A DNA stretch of 64,000 bases from Cyathus striatus (Eukaryota > Basidiomycota > Agaricomycetes > Agaricales > Nidulariaceae). Shown piece by piece: positions 1 through 11,610 of the stretch; the first letter of the stretch is position 1; each line of letters starts with the position of its first letter. Position numbers and translations under genes: made by a program. The DNA is taken from positions 1,674,001-1,738,000 of the forward strand of contig JAOVFP010000008.1 in assembly GCA_025738555.1 (NCBI GenBank), written 5' to 3'. Below the pieces are notes generated by a model. That model ran no database searches. It had not been told where the DNA came from and saw only the letters and a program-made list of their open reading frames with translations.

Positions 1-1000
1 GACAAGTTGACGAAGGCTGCAAACAGTGTTCCGAAAAGGACGTCAAAGGTGGCTTTGGTTGTGCTCTAAGGAGTTGGGCCGGAATACATCATATACAGCC
101 CTGAGCTTCTCGCATACGGCCTGTATCAGGACGTACTTCGACTATATGCTGGGTTGGGGGAAAGGTTCAGAGAAGCGGCAGTGGCCAATGTGACTCTGAT
201 ATACATATGGTGACCATACCTGAGGTTCTGACTTACTCATAGCTAAATGTTAGTCCCATCGTTCACATCAAATGCAGAGCACAGGATCTCGCAATGCATG
301 TCAGGGCGAACACCAGCTTTCATCTTCCTCCATGTCATCACTCTCCCCATCACTTCAGCTTTACCCCCTTCTTCGTTAGCCCATGAGGGACCTGAATGCG
401 TGCCACGTCACAATGTACCCCCCTCGTTCCTCTCACTACTGTGAGCGCCTATGGCTTCAGCTACCCATCATACTTGTAATGTCATAGACACCCTTTACTT
501 ATCCAGCACCCCTACTTTCACTGTTGTCTCTTCCATTGCTAGATTTCAGAATCGCCAAATTATAACCTTCAGGCACATGGCACTTTGACATGGCAACCCA
601 AAATGGGGCACAACACATTGGGGTGTTTCGATGTACAACAAGGCGAGGCATGGGTGCACGGTTGGGAGCAGCGTGACATCTCGAAAGATTACAAGGACTC
701 ATTTGACTCGTGAGTATACCATGGTGTCACGTCAATGGCTATAATGTACCTGGGGTCGAGATGAGAGTTAATGATTGGACATAGCTGATGAGGTACATTT
801 GATAATCTACGAGGACTATACAAAACATTCTAACCTTACTTTTAGTCATACATTCTTTCATTAGCTACAGAGGATTTCCCATCCTTCTCTTACAATGTGA
901 CATCTACAACCGCAGCTGGGATATCAACTTTACATTTTCCATCTTCTCCATTCTTCTATTGCTGCTACTTCACTGGCATCCTCAATACCATGCAATGAAT
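1..1000. repeat. degenerate dispersed repeat, copy A
   Basis: No intact gene is visible. Bases 1-200 (tail and junction) and about 200-700 (body) match the block at 10620-11620 and, more weakly, 12670-13800. On the minus strand all three bodies can be translated to a fragment resembling NLAILK/R-P-G-x-G-x-DNS, around 530-570 here. Position 1-60 read on the minus strand gives a hydrophobic fragment (TFDVLFGTLFAAFVNL). This suggests decayed tandem copies of a membrane-protein gene, but I cannot name the family. Start and end of the unit are approximate. Confidence 0.5.
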
Positions 1001-1945
1001 ATGGATAAGAGCTGAGAGGGGAGCGTGGAGGGTGGCATTGGGTATCAAAGTAGAACTTACGTAATAGTAGCTTATGACACTAGATATAACAACCATGTGA
1101 TAGAACAAAGCACGATGCGCCAATTAGGACAAAAATAGAAATCTGAGAAAGAAGCAAAGCAGGAAATATCTGTGCGGTTTCCTTACTGGCCAGTCGTGTC
1201 AACGTGCGGATCACCTCCTCTCTCAGCTGAAACCTATAAGAACCAACCAACGTCAGCTTCAAATATTCTCTTCCTATCCACCCCACTCCCAACTACGTGT
1301 CGTCCACCTCCTCAACACCCTCAACTTGTTGAGCTTTGTATTGCATGAGCTATATGAACACCATGTAAGTGTCTATACCCTTCAATACATTACATTAATG
1401 CAGATACTGATACAACGATCAACTTAGCACTTGTGTCGTTCTTATAGTGCTTACATGCACCATCTTAGGCATATTCATGTTGTCCGTTTCTTCCACTCTT
1501 CCACCTCACAACATACTCACACCACATGCACAGCTCAATCGGAAACATAATTGAACACACAACCTCCCCAACTACTGCCATTCTAATGGGCACAATCGGC
1601 TCTGTAACCCTCTCAACCCCCATCGCATTCCTAATCGCACCTTCTACCCAACTCCCACAACCCACCTCCAGCAACCCACGCAAACACAGTATACTGTACC
1701 AATCAAATCAATTCGGCACTATGGTGCGTGACAGGCTCAACCAGTTGGAACTTTTGGCATTTTGAGATTTTTGGTGTGACAAAGTGGTAATATTTCAGCA
1801 GGTTTGGATTTTTTATGTGACACTCTGAAATATACCTATGAATTTTCCTTACAAAAGAGTGCTACTTACTAAGTACTTATGTTACTAAGCACTTGTAAGT
1901 AATGACATAGTATGTACTTGCAATCTGTTCAGGTTGGTCACTGTC

Positions 1946-3295
1946 CAGGCTCCTAAAACCAGCACTCTCATATCTCGCAACAACCTCCTTAGGTAAACAA
2001 GGGCAAATATTTGCTTAAGGCAAATAAACCTAAGGGAGGTTGTACTCGATAGAGCAGCTGGCATAAGTGGTCACCAAAGTTTCCCCGCAGACCCTTTCCA
2101 TCAACAGGGAAATTGACAGTGGGGCATGTCGCATTCCCACCTCATACCTATGTACTCGTGCTGATGAACACCAATTATCTACAATTATTTGAGCCTCATA
2201 CTCTTCGTGTACTTACCCCCAAACGCACAAATGATTTAATTTTGGTCTTGCTCTGTTGAATGCAGTAATAGTATTTGTATTATGAAGTAATAGAATAAAC
2301 TGGATGTGTCAAAATTACCAGCCTATATACACTTATATGAATTAAAGTGAAAGATAAAAAATAAAGCAGGTACTGTTGGATATGCAAATGCCTCCAAGTT
2401 TGACTAGCACTCCCATTTTTCATTAGACCACACCCACTTATATTCACTCGGCAGCTACCACCTCGCCACCAAGGTCATATACTCATCGCACAGCAAGGTA
2501 ATATATTGTATATATTGTATCTCTCTATGTTTCACTATACTGCCCTGTGTTTTATACTAATACTTTATTATCTTGTACTGTTGCTGTGCTGCACAGCACA
2601 CTCTGTGCCACACAGTTTCCCTCCTATGTAATTTACTCCTTTATCTAGGAGTAAAGGACTCATAATGTATATAAGCCTATGTACTTTAGCTAGTACACCT
2701 CAGCCATTGTTCATGACACTGAGGTGAGTTTCTTATTTGTACATACTGAATCATTTACTTACAATTACCTAGTTAATTACTCTAGGTTTTCTTCAGGTAC
2801 AGTTTGTACTCCACAGACAGTTAAACAATAGTCAAATAAGTGAATGCCGGTTGGCTGAAAGGCTCAGGCCTCAGGCTTTAAAGTTTCATATACATACTGT
2901 ATTTTAAAAGGTAAGTACTTTCATCAATCACACTTATAAGTCTATGAAGAAATACTTATAGTAGGCAAGTACTTACTGCAGTCAACAAAGAAAGGCCAAA
3001 ATTAAATCATTTGTGCATTTGGGGGTAAGTACACAGAGAGTATGAGGCTCAAATAATTGTAGATAATTGGTGTTCATCAGCACAAGTACATAGGTATGAG
3101 GTGGGAATGCGGCATGCCCCACTGTCGATTTCCCTGTTGATGGAAAGGGTCTGCAGGGAAACTTCAGTGACCACTTATGCCAGCTGCTCTATCAAGCACA
3201 ACCTCCCTTAGGTTTATTTGCCTTAAGCAAATATTTGCCCTTGTTTACCTAAGGAGGTTGTTGCGAGATACAAGAGTGCTGGTTTTAGGAGCCTG
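1946..3295. mobile_element. MULE-like non-autonomous element with long inverted repeats
   Basis: A 1350-bp element bounded by inverted repeats of about 320 bp (1946-2265 and 2978-3295), starting CAGGCTCCTAAAACCAGCAC at each end. It is flanked by a perfect 9-bp duplication, GTCACTGTC, at 1937-1945 and 3296-3304. Long repeats plus a 9-bp duplication are the classic Mutator-like signature. Each arm contains its own near-perfect palindrome: ACAACCTCCTTAGGT ... ACCTAAGGGAGGTTGT, centred near 2012 and 3228. The roughly 710-bp core has no coding capacity. It sits inside the pogo-like element, upstream of its first coding segment, so it inserted later. Confidence 0.85.
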
Positions 3296-3334
3296 GTCAC
3301 TGTCAGTGTTTATCATTGCCCATGTGCACACATC

Positions 3335-6300
3335 ATGATCGATGGCACCAGAACAATTTTTGACCGTCCTTACACCATGGCTACACAGTCTGATCCACTA
3401 GCTATTCCAACTATTGCTCATGCAGCTTTACTACCTAATGAATGTTTATCTGTCTCTGACTTCCTTCACTTTCCACTACCAAGCATTCGCACAAATGCCT
3501 CATTTAAGGGGATTTCATCCAATCTCCTCAGCAGCAAGCCTTCCAGCACTGATGATCTTGAAGCTATCTGCCATATATCTGTTCCCACACCCAGTCTAAA
3601 AATGCTAAATGACCTAAAATTGAAGGTTGGATGTGGGGATGAAGGGATGGTGTTGGTCAAAGTTGTTATTGGTGATGAAGGTGTTGTTCACTTACCTATT
3701 TGGGTGATTACATTTTGGCTGGAGGTCATTGACCTTCATCTTACATACTGAGGACCATGGAGCAATGCAGTGAAGTTCTTGAGGGCTCGTGAGCTTGAAG
3801 GATGCCTGAATTTGTTGGTCAAACAAGTCCAGGACCAACTAGAGAACATCACATGGTGTGGAAGCATCAATGGCTTTTCCTATCCTGAGCCGATTGTTAG
3901 TCTTGTGACATATGCCAGTAGAACTTGGTTGGAAGGCTCTCATGAAGACCAGATGGTTGAGCTTCTTAAATCTGATGTCAGGTCCCATCATCCTTCAGAA
4001 CATATATTGCTACCAAATTCAACCTTCAGTTTCACTTTAATTAAAGCATACAGAGATCGCATCTCATACCTTGACAAACACAAGCACCAGTATTTGCATA
4101 GCACTGGAAATAAGCTTGCTAATGGCGAGCTAGGGTTGTTGGGATTTATAGCAAATGTCAACAAAAACCATTGGATATCAATCATTGTAGACTTCACCTT
4201 GAATAAGTTCTATTTTGGTGATTCCATGGGTCATAAACTTGATAAAGAACTGTCAGCTGCACTCAAATGGTGGACACATGAACATACTGGTTCACACTTT
4301 CTTGACAGTGAGCTCAAAACTACTAGGCAGGACAATGAGCACTCATGTGGACTCTTCGCTTTCAATTCTCTTGCACATCACCTTCTGCCTGAGAAGTACC
4401 CACTCATTGACATGAAGAAGGCTGATGGAGGTCAGCTCCTAATGTTGCATGAGGTGATTGGAAGGCACTTTGATCATGTGAGCACTGGTGTTGCTAGTCA
4501 AATCCCCTTACTTACCTCTTGTCAACAGAGATTTGAATCGGAAGCTGTCAACTACAGCTTCTCATTTACTGTTGATAGTATTACATCTCCAGCCATCACT
4601 GCATCAGAGAGTACTGGAATGCAAACAAACAGTGACACTGCATCTATTTGCACTGCATCCAGTACTGAGATTTCAGCAAGTGAATCTTCCTGGAATCCCA
4701 ACTCATCATTTGCAGATCAACCCCCAGCTTCACAATGGTCATCGTCTCTTGAGGAAGAGGATGGGACAGACTCAGAACCACCATTGGAGCACCCACCATC
4801 GAAACACATAGCCCCTGCTGAATATCATGAAATCTCGCAACCACCATCAAAGCGTGCAGCTTCACCTGATACAGACATTGTCAGTGCACCGAAAAGGAAG
4901 CATCTACACATGGTGTCAGCAATATCCAGTGCAATCAAGCAGAGTGTAGATAAGGCACCTACTGGTATTATGAAGTTCTTTAAAAAATGTACACTGGAAG
5001 AAAAACTAGCTCAGATTGAGTGGGAGCAGCTAAAGATCAGTGGAGAATGTGAAGAGGAGGCAGAATGTCAAAGGGAAAGACAAGAACAGCATAGTGAGCA
5101 GAAGTGCATGCTTGAATGAGAGTGGCAACAAAAATGCCAGAAAAGGAAAAGAGAAGCTGAGATAGATGAAGGTGTGTGGTCACCTGGTGGTAATAAGAAG
5201 GTCAGCAACATACTTATCTGGTGCAATTATGTAGATGACTTACATAGTTATTACCAGCATCAACATGATATAAACTTCGATGAATGGAAGGATACAGGGA
5301 ATACAGTGCAGCAGGCTAGCATTCCAGAATTTTCACGGCCTGTACATGAAGCTAATGAAAGGCTGTGAAACAAGAACAAGAAAATTTTTGGACCTAAGCA
5401 TACCAAGGAATGTGTATCTGCAAAGTATACCAACTGGCATACTCCTTTCCTATGGTCTCAGATCGTTTGTGCAGCCAAGTCACCTGAAGTTGGATATAAG
5501 ATGAGTGCAACAGCCATTGTAAACAAGTCAAAGGTAATGGATAGTGAGCTTTTTGGGCATTTGAATCAGAACACAGTTGAGGGCTGGATTTATCAAGAGG
5601 TGGGACACTGCCCATGCTGGTTTGAGCATGCACTGCATATGGCGAAAGAGGGTAACCATCAAGGTCACCCTAATGGAGGACGTTGTGGGGCACTGGTGAG
5701 AAAGTCCGAACTTAAACACAGAATGGACCCATACTCACAATTCCCACAAGGCTGCTTATCCTGATGTTGTGGAAGCTATTACAGCTCAGCTGACAGCTAT
5801 TTGTGACACTTCTGCACCAATTACAATTGTTACTGCCTGTGTGATCATGGTTGGGATTATTATGAAGATGGCACCAGAGGTTTTCAATGCGAAGGCAGAT
5901 GACAGGTCACAGTTTCGATGTTCAGACAATTTTGTATGTCAATGGCTGCATGAAACACTAAACTGGTCACAGAGAAGGGCTACCTGTGCTGCCTCAAAGC
6001 TACCAAATGACTGGGAGAACATTTGTGAGTGTGCATTCTTCCAAATGGCATACTCTGTGTGGCAAGAGGACATTCCGAGTGAACTCATTGTGAATTCAGA
6101 CCAAACACAGGTAGTTTTTGTGCAAGGAGCAAAACTCACCTGGGCAAAGATGGGAGCATCACAAGTTTCCCTCATTGGACAGGATGAAAAGCAGGCATTC
6201 ACAGTTGTATGCTCACTTTCCAATATCAGAACCTTGCTTCCATTTCAATCGATATATCAAGGTTACGGGCCAAGGTCCTGTCCATCTACAACAGCAGAGC

Positions 6301-9117
6301 ATTACAGTGAAGCAAAAGAAGCCAGCTTACGTTTTGAAGCATCACATTCAAAGACCTATTGGTCAAATCAAACAACAATGAAGCAGCTTGTCAATGATAT
6401 TATAAAGCCGTATTTTGATGAGCAGCAATGGAAGCTAGGGCTTAAGCCAGATCACAAATGTATCTGGCAGATTGATGTGTGGTCAGTTCATTGTTCACTG
6501 GAATTCAGGACATGGATGAAAGAAGCACACCCTGATATCATCCTTCACTTCGTTCCTGGCAATTGTACACCAGTTTTCCAAGCATGTGATGTTGGTTTTC
6601 AATGTGTGTTTAAGCACTCCCTGAAGCGGTCCTACCATGAAGATGTTGTTAGTGAGGTCATGGAAAAGCTGGAGGTAAAGGAAGGTGTGAAGCTGGACAA
6701 CAGGATTAAAGTGATGAGAGATTGCAGCATGCATTGGTTGTGGAATGCATATGTTGCACTAAACAAGCCTGAGTTGATTAAAAAGGTATGTCTTGCAATT
6801 ATATGTTCAAGTGTTAGCTGATGCATTGCTCACAGGCCTTTGAAATGTGCAAAGCAAACACCTGGTCACTTGCATTCACTTCATTGGATAGCATAGCAGC
6901 ATGAAATGCTATACACGATTTAAAAACAACTGACTCAGATTTCCATAATGAACTCACCAGCCCAAAACCCACCACTTCAGCCAAAGTATCCAACCTTGAT
7001 GCTCTTTCTTCCAGTGATATCGAAACCATAGTTCTTAAAGATGCATATGCTAGTATAGAAATCCTGGATGCACCCTTCGATGATGAGAGTGATCTGCCTT
7101 GCAGCATGCTCATCAATGATGTGTTGCGGGTGCTGCAAGCAGACAAGGTTGAACAATCAGAAGCAGGTGGCCTCTACTCAAGTGCACAGGCAGAGGGGAT
7201 TGACAGTGTTGTAGCAATAGACCACAAGGAGTTTGAGCCAGTAGTATGGAAAGCCTAACAACCACACTCAATCCCATCAAATGGAATTGTGTTCCGATGA
7301 TTGGCTTCTCCGGCTTTTCAGTTAGCACTTACATAATAGTCTGTAAAAACCCATATCTACTTTGGCCACAATTACTTACATGATTTCGCCTCAATCACTG
7401 CTCTTATATAGCATTTTAAATAGTAAATAACAACATTCTAAAAATTTTAGCATTCTCGCTATGTAACCCTTAAAGCCGAGATTATAATACATGCTAGCAT
7501 GAGCATGAAGATCGCAATTATTAATTATGATTCTTTACCTGAGTCTGAGATTTATATGAAAATAGCTTTAAGCGGACGGTCAAAAGTATGCCTAGATCTG
7601 TTATAGTAAGGAAAGACAATTGACTTCCTGTAGTATAGTGACTCAGAACTCAGACCTCACCATGTGATGAGCACGAATTTTTAAATGTGAAATAACAAAC
7701 TGAGTGTGTTGTAGAGCAGGCAAACCACCTGCACTGCAAATCTGGAATTATTCGATATCTCAAGATGCTGGATATCATACTACGCAATCTGCAAGATCAC
7801 ACTCGCGTGATGAAACATTGGTCAGAAGTTCTATCTCATTTGTTACGTTCATAACAATCATTCTCTTTATTAAATTTGTTCCCTTCACCTTATGACACCC
7901 ACATCAGATGGACATCTCGAGAACTTGCTTGGTATTTATTCTTCGTTAGGTGCACCCTACCAACCTTGTACCTCATCAGCGTGACATTTTTTCGACTGTG
8001 TATATGAGTGCATAGACTTGAGCATGAAAATAAATTACTTTGTCTGAATATCTTGAAATTACTCAAAAACTGCACAATCAGAGACAATGATGGGTAAGTG
8101 CAACTTCGCATTCTGCTGTGATATGTATATGTCTTTATTCATTTTAATTTCAAACTATGTCTTGAATAGATTTTAATATTTGGTATTGGTATGAATGATT
8201 ATGCTTCTTTACAGTGAAACAAAGTTCCAGCTTAAAAAATGAGATAAAGAGAGCACAGGATTGATTAATGTGGTGGAGGGAGTATTGAGACAGTGAAGTA
8301 AACTTATAATCCAGTGCGAGACAATATAAATATTCGATTAGAAAGCTGTAGAGAAAATACAGCAAGTTATACTAGTATACTCAGTGAAGACAATTAAACC
8401 AATATAAGTCAATACAGAAATAAGGTAAATGTCATTCTTAGACTAAGAGTCTTTATAAAAAACACAGTTTGATGCACAATGAAAGAATGGAAAATAAATT
8501 TGAAAGTTGAAAATTTTGAGGGAAGATGTCATGTTACTACTGTCTACATAGTCCATGGTCTTGTGTTATTGGCAGTGACAGAGAGGTATGACATGTCGAA
8601 ATGTTCCTAAGGGTTGATTAACATGGTGGAACGATGCACGAAGGTGTATATTTCGGGGAAAAGAACAAAGAGAAAGAGGGGAGTAACGGGAGGACAGAGA
8701 TGCGAGTCAAACGCGAATGGACACTTCACGCGGGGGTGATCTTACATATTACATAATACAGTCTTCAATGTCTTGAGTGGTCGAATAATCCGGGTTTCCT
8801 ACTGCTTTACCTGATCTATAGTTTTCAACTTTTGAGCTTGAATACGTAGTTTTATATTTAATCTATAGATCGTAAGTATGGAATTACATTCTTATGTAAG
8901 CATTATGAAATAGTAAACTCTAAGCGGAAAAGCCGTGATGCCGGATGTTGGAAATCAATTTCACTTGATGAAATTGAGCGTGGTTGTTAGGCTTTCCATA
9001 CAGTAGAGCAGAAGAAAGAAGAACATGGGCCTGGGAAACGGAAGCGAGCGCAAGCCAAACCAACTCTACCAAGATTTCTGGCGTCACAACGATGAAGATG
9101 GCTCCGATGTCAACTAA
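3335..9117 (+). pseudogene. Ulp1 protease-DDE transposase fusion, degenerate and interrupted
   Basis: One reading frame runs from 3335 to 5764, broken only by TGA codons at 3749, 5117 and 5366. It then shifts to the frame of 5765-6785, has a 50-nt intron (6786-6835), and resumes at 6836 with another TGA at 6902. The element at 7245-9000 cuts the tail, whose remnant ends at TAA 9115-9117 (DFWRHNDEDGSD) after a further frameshift. The N-terminal half has a C48/Ulp1 catalytic core: His in NHW (about 4170), Asp in GDSMG (about 4220), Gln and Cys in RQDNEHSCGLF (about 4327-4360). A charged, coiled-coil-prone linker follows. The DDE_1-type domain shows candidate acids in NSDQT (about 6096), WQIDVWS (about 6470) and QACDVG (about 6582). 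All four TGAs fit CGA-to-TGA changes. Presumed role: cut-and-paste transposition; the protease function is unknown. Confidence 0.8.
7245..9000. mobile_element. non-autonomous DNA element with 6-bp target duplication, copy 1
   Basis: The ends are inverted repeats starting TATGGAAAGCCTAACAACCA, with similarity extending about 100 bp. A perfect 6-bp duplication, CAGTAG, flanks it (7239-7244 and 9001-9006). Length is 1756 bp. The interior is AT-rich with no credible coding sequence, so mobility would depend on a transposase elsewhere. Its insertion truncates the transposase C-terminal tail; joining the flanks restores an open frame through a basic KRKR patch. A related 1147-bp copy lies at 36372-37518. 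A 6-bp duplication is not typical of hAT, MULE, Harbinger or Tc1 elements, so the superfamily is open. Confidence 0.8.
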
Positions 9118-9575
9118 ATCATAAGCATTTTGATTAAACTAACACTTAAAACTACTTGTAAAGCAACGTAGATGCAATTTTTGTACTTAAAACCTCAAAA
9201 AAGACATTTTTCGTGAACTAGTAAGACTTTCGGCATTTCTGTTTTTGATGCGTGACAAGCACCAAATTTCGGCAGATTTGGAGGGCGTGTGACACGTGAC
9301 TGCCGAATTGATTTGATTCATACAGTACTCGCCTTCCTGCGCACATTTTATCCACGTCAGATTCTCTTGGGGATATTTGTGGGATTCGCACTAAGTGTTC
9401 TGTTTTACACCGTCTCGGCGGTGGTAGGATATGGGATTTTGTGGCTCGCAAGGTATCCCTTGAAGAATGAGAACAGATACTCGAAGATGGCACTGGAGGA
9501 TGCTGCGGCGTTGGGTGCTATTGGTAGCAGGGCTGTGTATTTTTTGACTTGGTTTTTGGAATTGTGTGTCCATTA

Positions 9576-10375
9576 GCCACGCTCAAAGTTGAGCTACCAC
9601 TTTGGTAGCTCAGGCTACAGAAAGTGGTAGGTGGCAGTGCACCTGCCTAAAGCGGTGAATTTGAGAGTCCGATGTGACAAAGCTGTGACACTCTGTGATA
9701 GTGTTGGCAGTTGCTCACAGCTGCAGAACTACACTATGTAATTCATTTACTTCCGCTTCGTATGTCCTGTTTTTATTCTCGGGTTGGTTCTATTGCTATA
9801 ATATTAATGTCAGTACATCTGCACTCAACATGTAGATAAATAAAATATATATTTCATAGGTATACAGCTATTTTTCAGCCACTATAAGCTTTTACTTTGC
9901 AAACTTCCTAATATGTAGATGTAGCTGTGGCTTAGCCACTTAGCTGAGCTGAGCCATATTTAACAACACGCATCCACAGTCATTTCTATACATAGTAATC
10001 CCTCACTCCTTTGCTTCTATTCACATAATTACATAATATGTGTTATGTCTGGTGAAACTACACAAGTACCTGCATCCCAGGGCTTCTTCAAGAGTTTCTG
10101 GTGGATTTAAAGTATCTAAAAGCAGCATGTGAAATAAATAAGCCTCAATGGCTTCTTCTCGAGTTTCCAAGTGAAACATAACAAAAGATATAAGTGTGTA
10201 GTGCAAGTTGGGAGCAAGAATGAGCAATATTTATTATTATCTGATGCAATCAGGATAGGCAGCGTGACATTGAATGCGTCGGACTCTCAAATTCACCGTT
10301 TTAGGCAGGTGCACTGCCACCTACCACTTTCTGTAGCCCGAGCTACCAAAGTGGTAGCTCAACTTTGAGCGTGGC
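9576..10375. mobile_element. TA-flanked MITE with palindromic inverted repeats
   Basis: An 800-bp element with about 97-bp inverted repeats (9576-9671 and 10280-10375) starting GCCACGCTCAAAGTTGAGCT, flanked by TA at 9574-9575 and 10376-10377. Each repeat itself folds into two small hairpins (GCTCAAAGTTGAGC; GAGCTACCACTTTGGTAGCTC-like). No coding sequence is visible. Its removal rejoins the host membrane-protein frame exactly, which confirms the ends. The TA duplication suggests mobilisation by a Tc1/mariner/pogo-type transposase, but its repeats are unlike those of the 1694-9325 element. Confidence 0.85.
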
Positions 10376-10619
10376 TATTGGTTTTACCTTTGTCGGTATG
10401 GGGATTTTTGGGCTCCTGTGGTAGAGTATAGGGCTAGGGAGGAAATGGAGATGAGAGCGCGGATTGTAGATGGCATTCTTGGAAATTAGGCTTTGAGAAG
10501 TTTAACGTTGTTTTTTTTTGCTTTGAATGCATTTTGTAACTTGTAGGTATAGATACACCTAGTAAATAGACTAGAAAAAAGCTTGGTATATATTCTTATT
10601 AAAGGTGTGTTCGCACTTC

Positions 10620-11610
10620 TACAGGATGTCATATAATAGCCGATGTACCTCGAAAACATGCTGGGCTGCGGGAAAAGGTTCACAGATAAGATGGTGGTCG
10701 TTATGGTACGTGCTATTATATGCGTATGATGACTATTTGAAAGTTCTGACCATACTCATAGTCATACCTTCGTCCGTTCGTTTACGTCGAATACGGTGCA
10801 AAAGCCTCAGAGGCCTCCATCGACCATACACGGCGTCTTCCCCTTGATCTCCTTCTCCACGCAGCGCACCACCGGACGAAAGCTAGCTTTCGGGTTCTTC
10901 CCTGTTATCACACTCTCCGTTTGTTCATCTTCACCCACTTCTTCGTTAACCCTCGAGGAACATCAGTAAGGTGATCGTTCCTCTCATCACTACGCACGCC
11001 TAGGACTTCGGCTACCCATCCCACTAGCGGTCTCATAGGACACCATAAATCTCTAGTGCACCTATTTCCACTGTTATCCACGCCACTACCAGGCCTCAGA
11101 ATCGCCAAATTATAAGCTTTGATTCGAGCGCATGCCACGTCTTCGTGGCTGTTCAGAGTATATTGGGGTATTTGGCTGGAAAGCTAGGTGTTGCATTTTC
11201 GATACAGAAAGCAATTTGAGAGTGTATAGACGAAGTGTAGGGGTGATATTACGTTAGGCGAGGCGGGGTCTAGGGGTGTGCTAACTGCGTATGGGCACTC
11301 CGCTTAGCGAGCGATTCGTGAGGTTTTGGAGGGCTTGTGGTGGATACGATGTGAGGAGGGGATTGAGTGCGGGTATACGGTTGGGAAACAGGAGTAAGGG
11401 AGATGGTGGGAATGGGGTAGTGCGATATGGACGACGTCGACGAAGATTGCGAAAGGCATTACGAGGAGGACATCGAACGAGACTTTAGTTGTGCACCAAG
11501 GAGTTAGTCACGGATGCATCACGTACCGCCATAGACTTCTCGCCTACAGGTGCCTCGAAAACATGCTGGGTTAGGGAAAAGGCTTGGAGATGCGATGATG
11601 GTCGATATGT
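10620..11610. repeat. degenerate dispersed repeat, copy B
   Basis: This block has the order junction, body, tail, junction. The motif CCTCGAAAACATGCTGGG occurs at about 10648 and again at about 11551, so one unit is roughly 0.9 kb and the array was tandem. The body matches bases 240-600 and 12680-13100. The tail (11410-11530) matches 1-120. Minus-strand reading of the tail gives a hydrophobic segment (VSFDVLLVMPFAIFVD). No intact reading frame spans the unit, so it is a decayed gene or repeat. Confidence 0.55.

Larger units (their letters stand above)
1694..9325 (+). mobile_element. pogo/Tc1-like DNA transposon with Ulp1 and DDE domains, carrying nested insertions
   Basis: The ends are imperfect terminal inverted repeats of about 25 bp. 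The left end starts CTGTACCAATCAAATCAATT at 1694; the right end, read inward from 9325, starts CTGTATGAATCAAATCAATT; both continue CGGCA. TA dinucleotides flank the element (1692-1693 and 9326-9327), the target duplication expected for the IS630/Tc1/mariner/pogo superfamily. Short GTGTGACA-like motifs recur just inside both ends. The interior encodes the Ulp1-DDE protein (3335-9117). Without its two nested insertions the element would be about 4.5 kb. Several TGA stops and two frameshifts show that this copy is dead. Confidence 0.8.
1526..10489 (+). pseudogene. host membrane-protein gene split by two transposon insertions
   Basis: Three segments, 1526-1693, 9326-9575 and 10376-10489, form one continuous reading frame once the pogo-like element (1694-9325), the MITE (9576-10375) and one TA copy at each site are removed. 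The frame is conserved across both junctions: the first segment ends ...RKHSI and continues LAFLRTFYPRQ; the second ends ...LELCVH and continues YWFYLCRYGDFW to TAG at 10487-10489. The combined product has about 170 residues. A hydrophobic stretch around ILLGIFVGFALSVLF in the middle segment and a charged C-terminus suggest a small integral membrane protein. The true 5' end is uncertain: a GT donor at about 1365 and a hydrophobic stretch in another frame (about 1430-1550) suggest an upstream exon. I do not recognise the family. As it stands the gene cannot make the full product. Confidence 0.7.

Noticed and set aside
2350..2950. Coding capacity in the core of the MULE-like element
   Set aside because: Dense stops in all frames; no transposase fragment visible.
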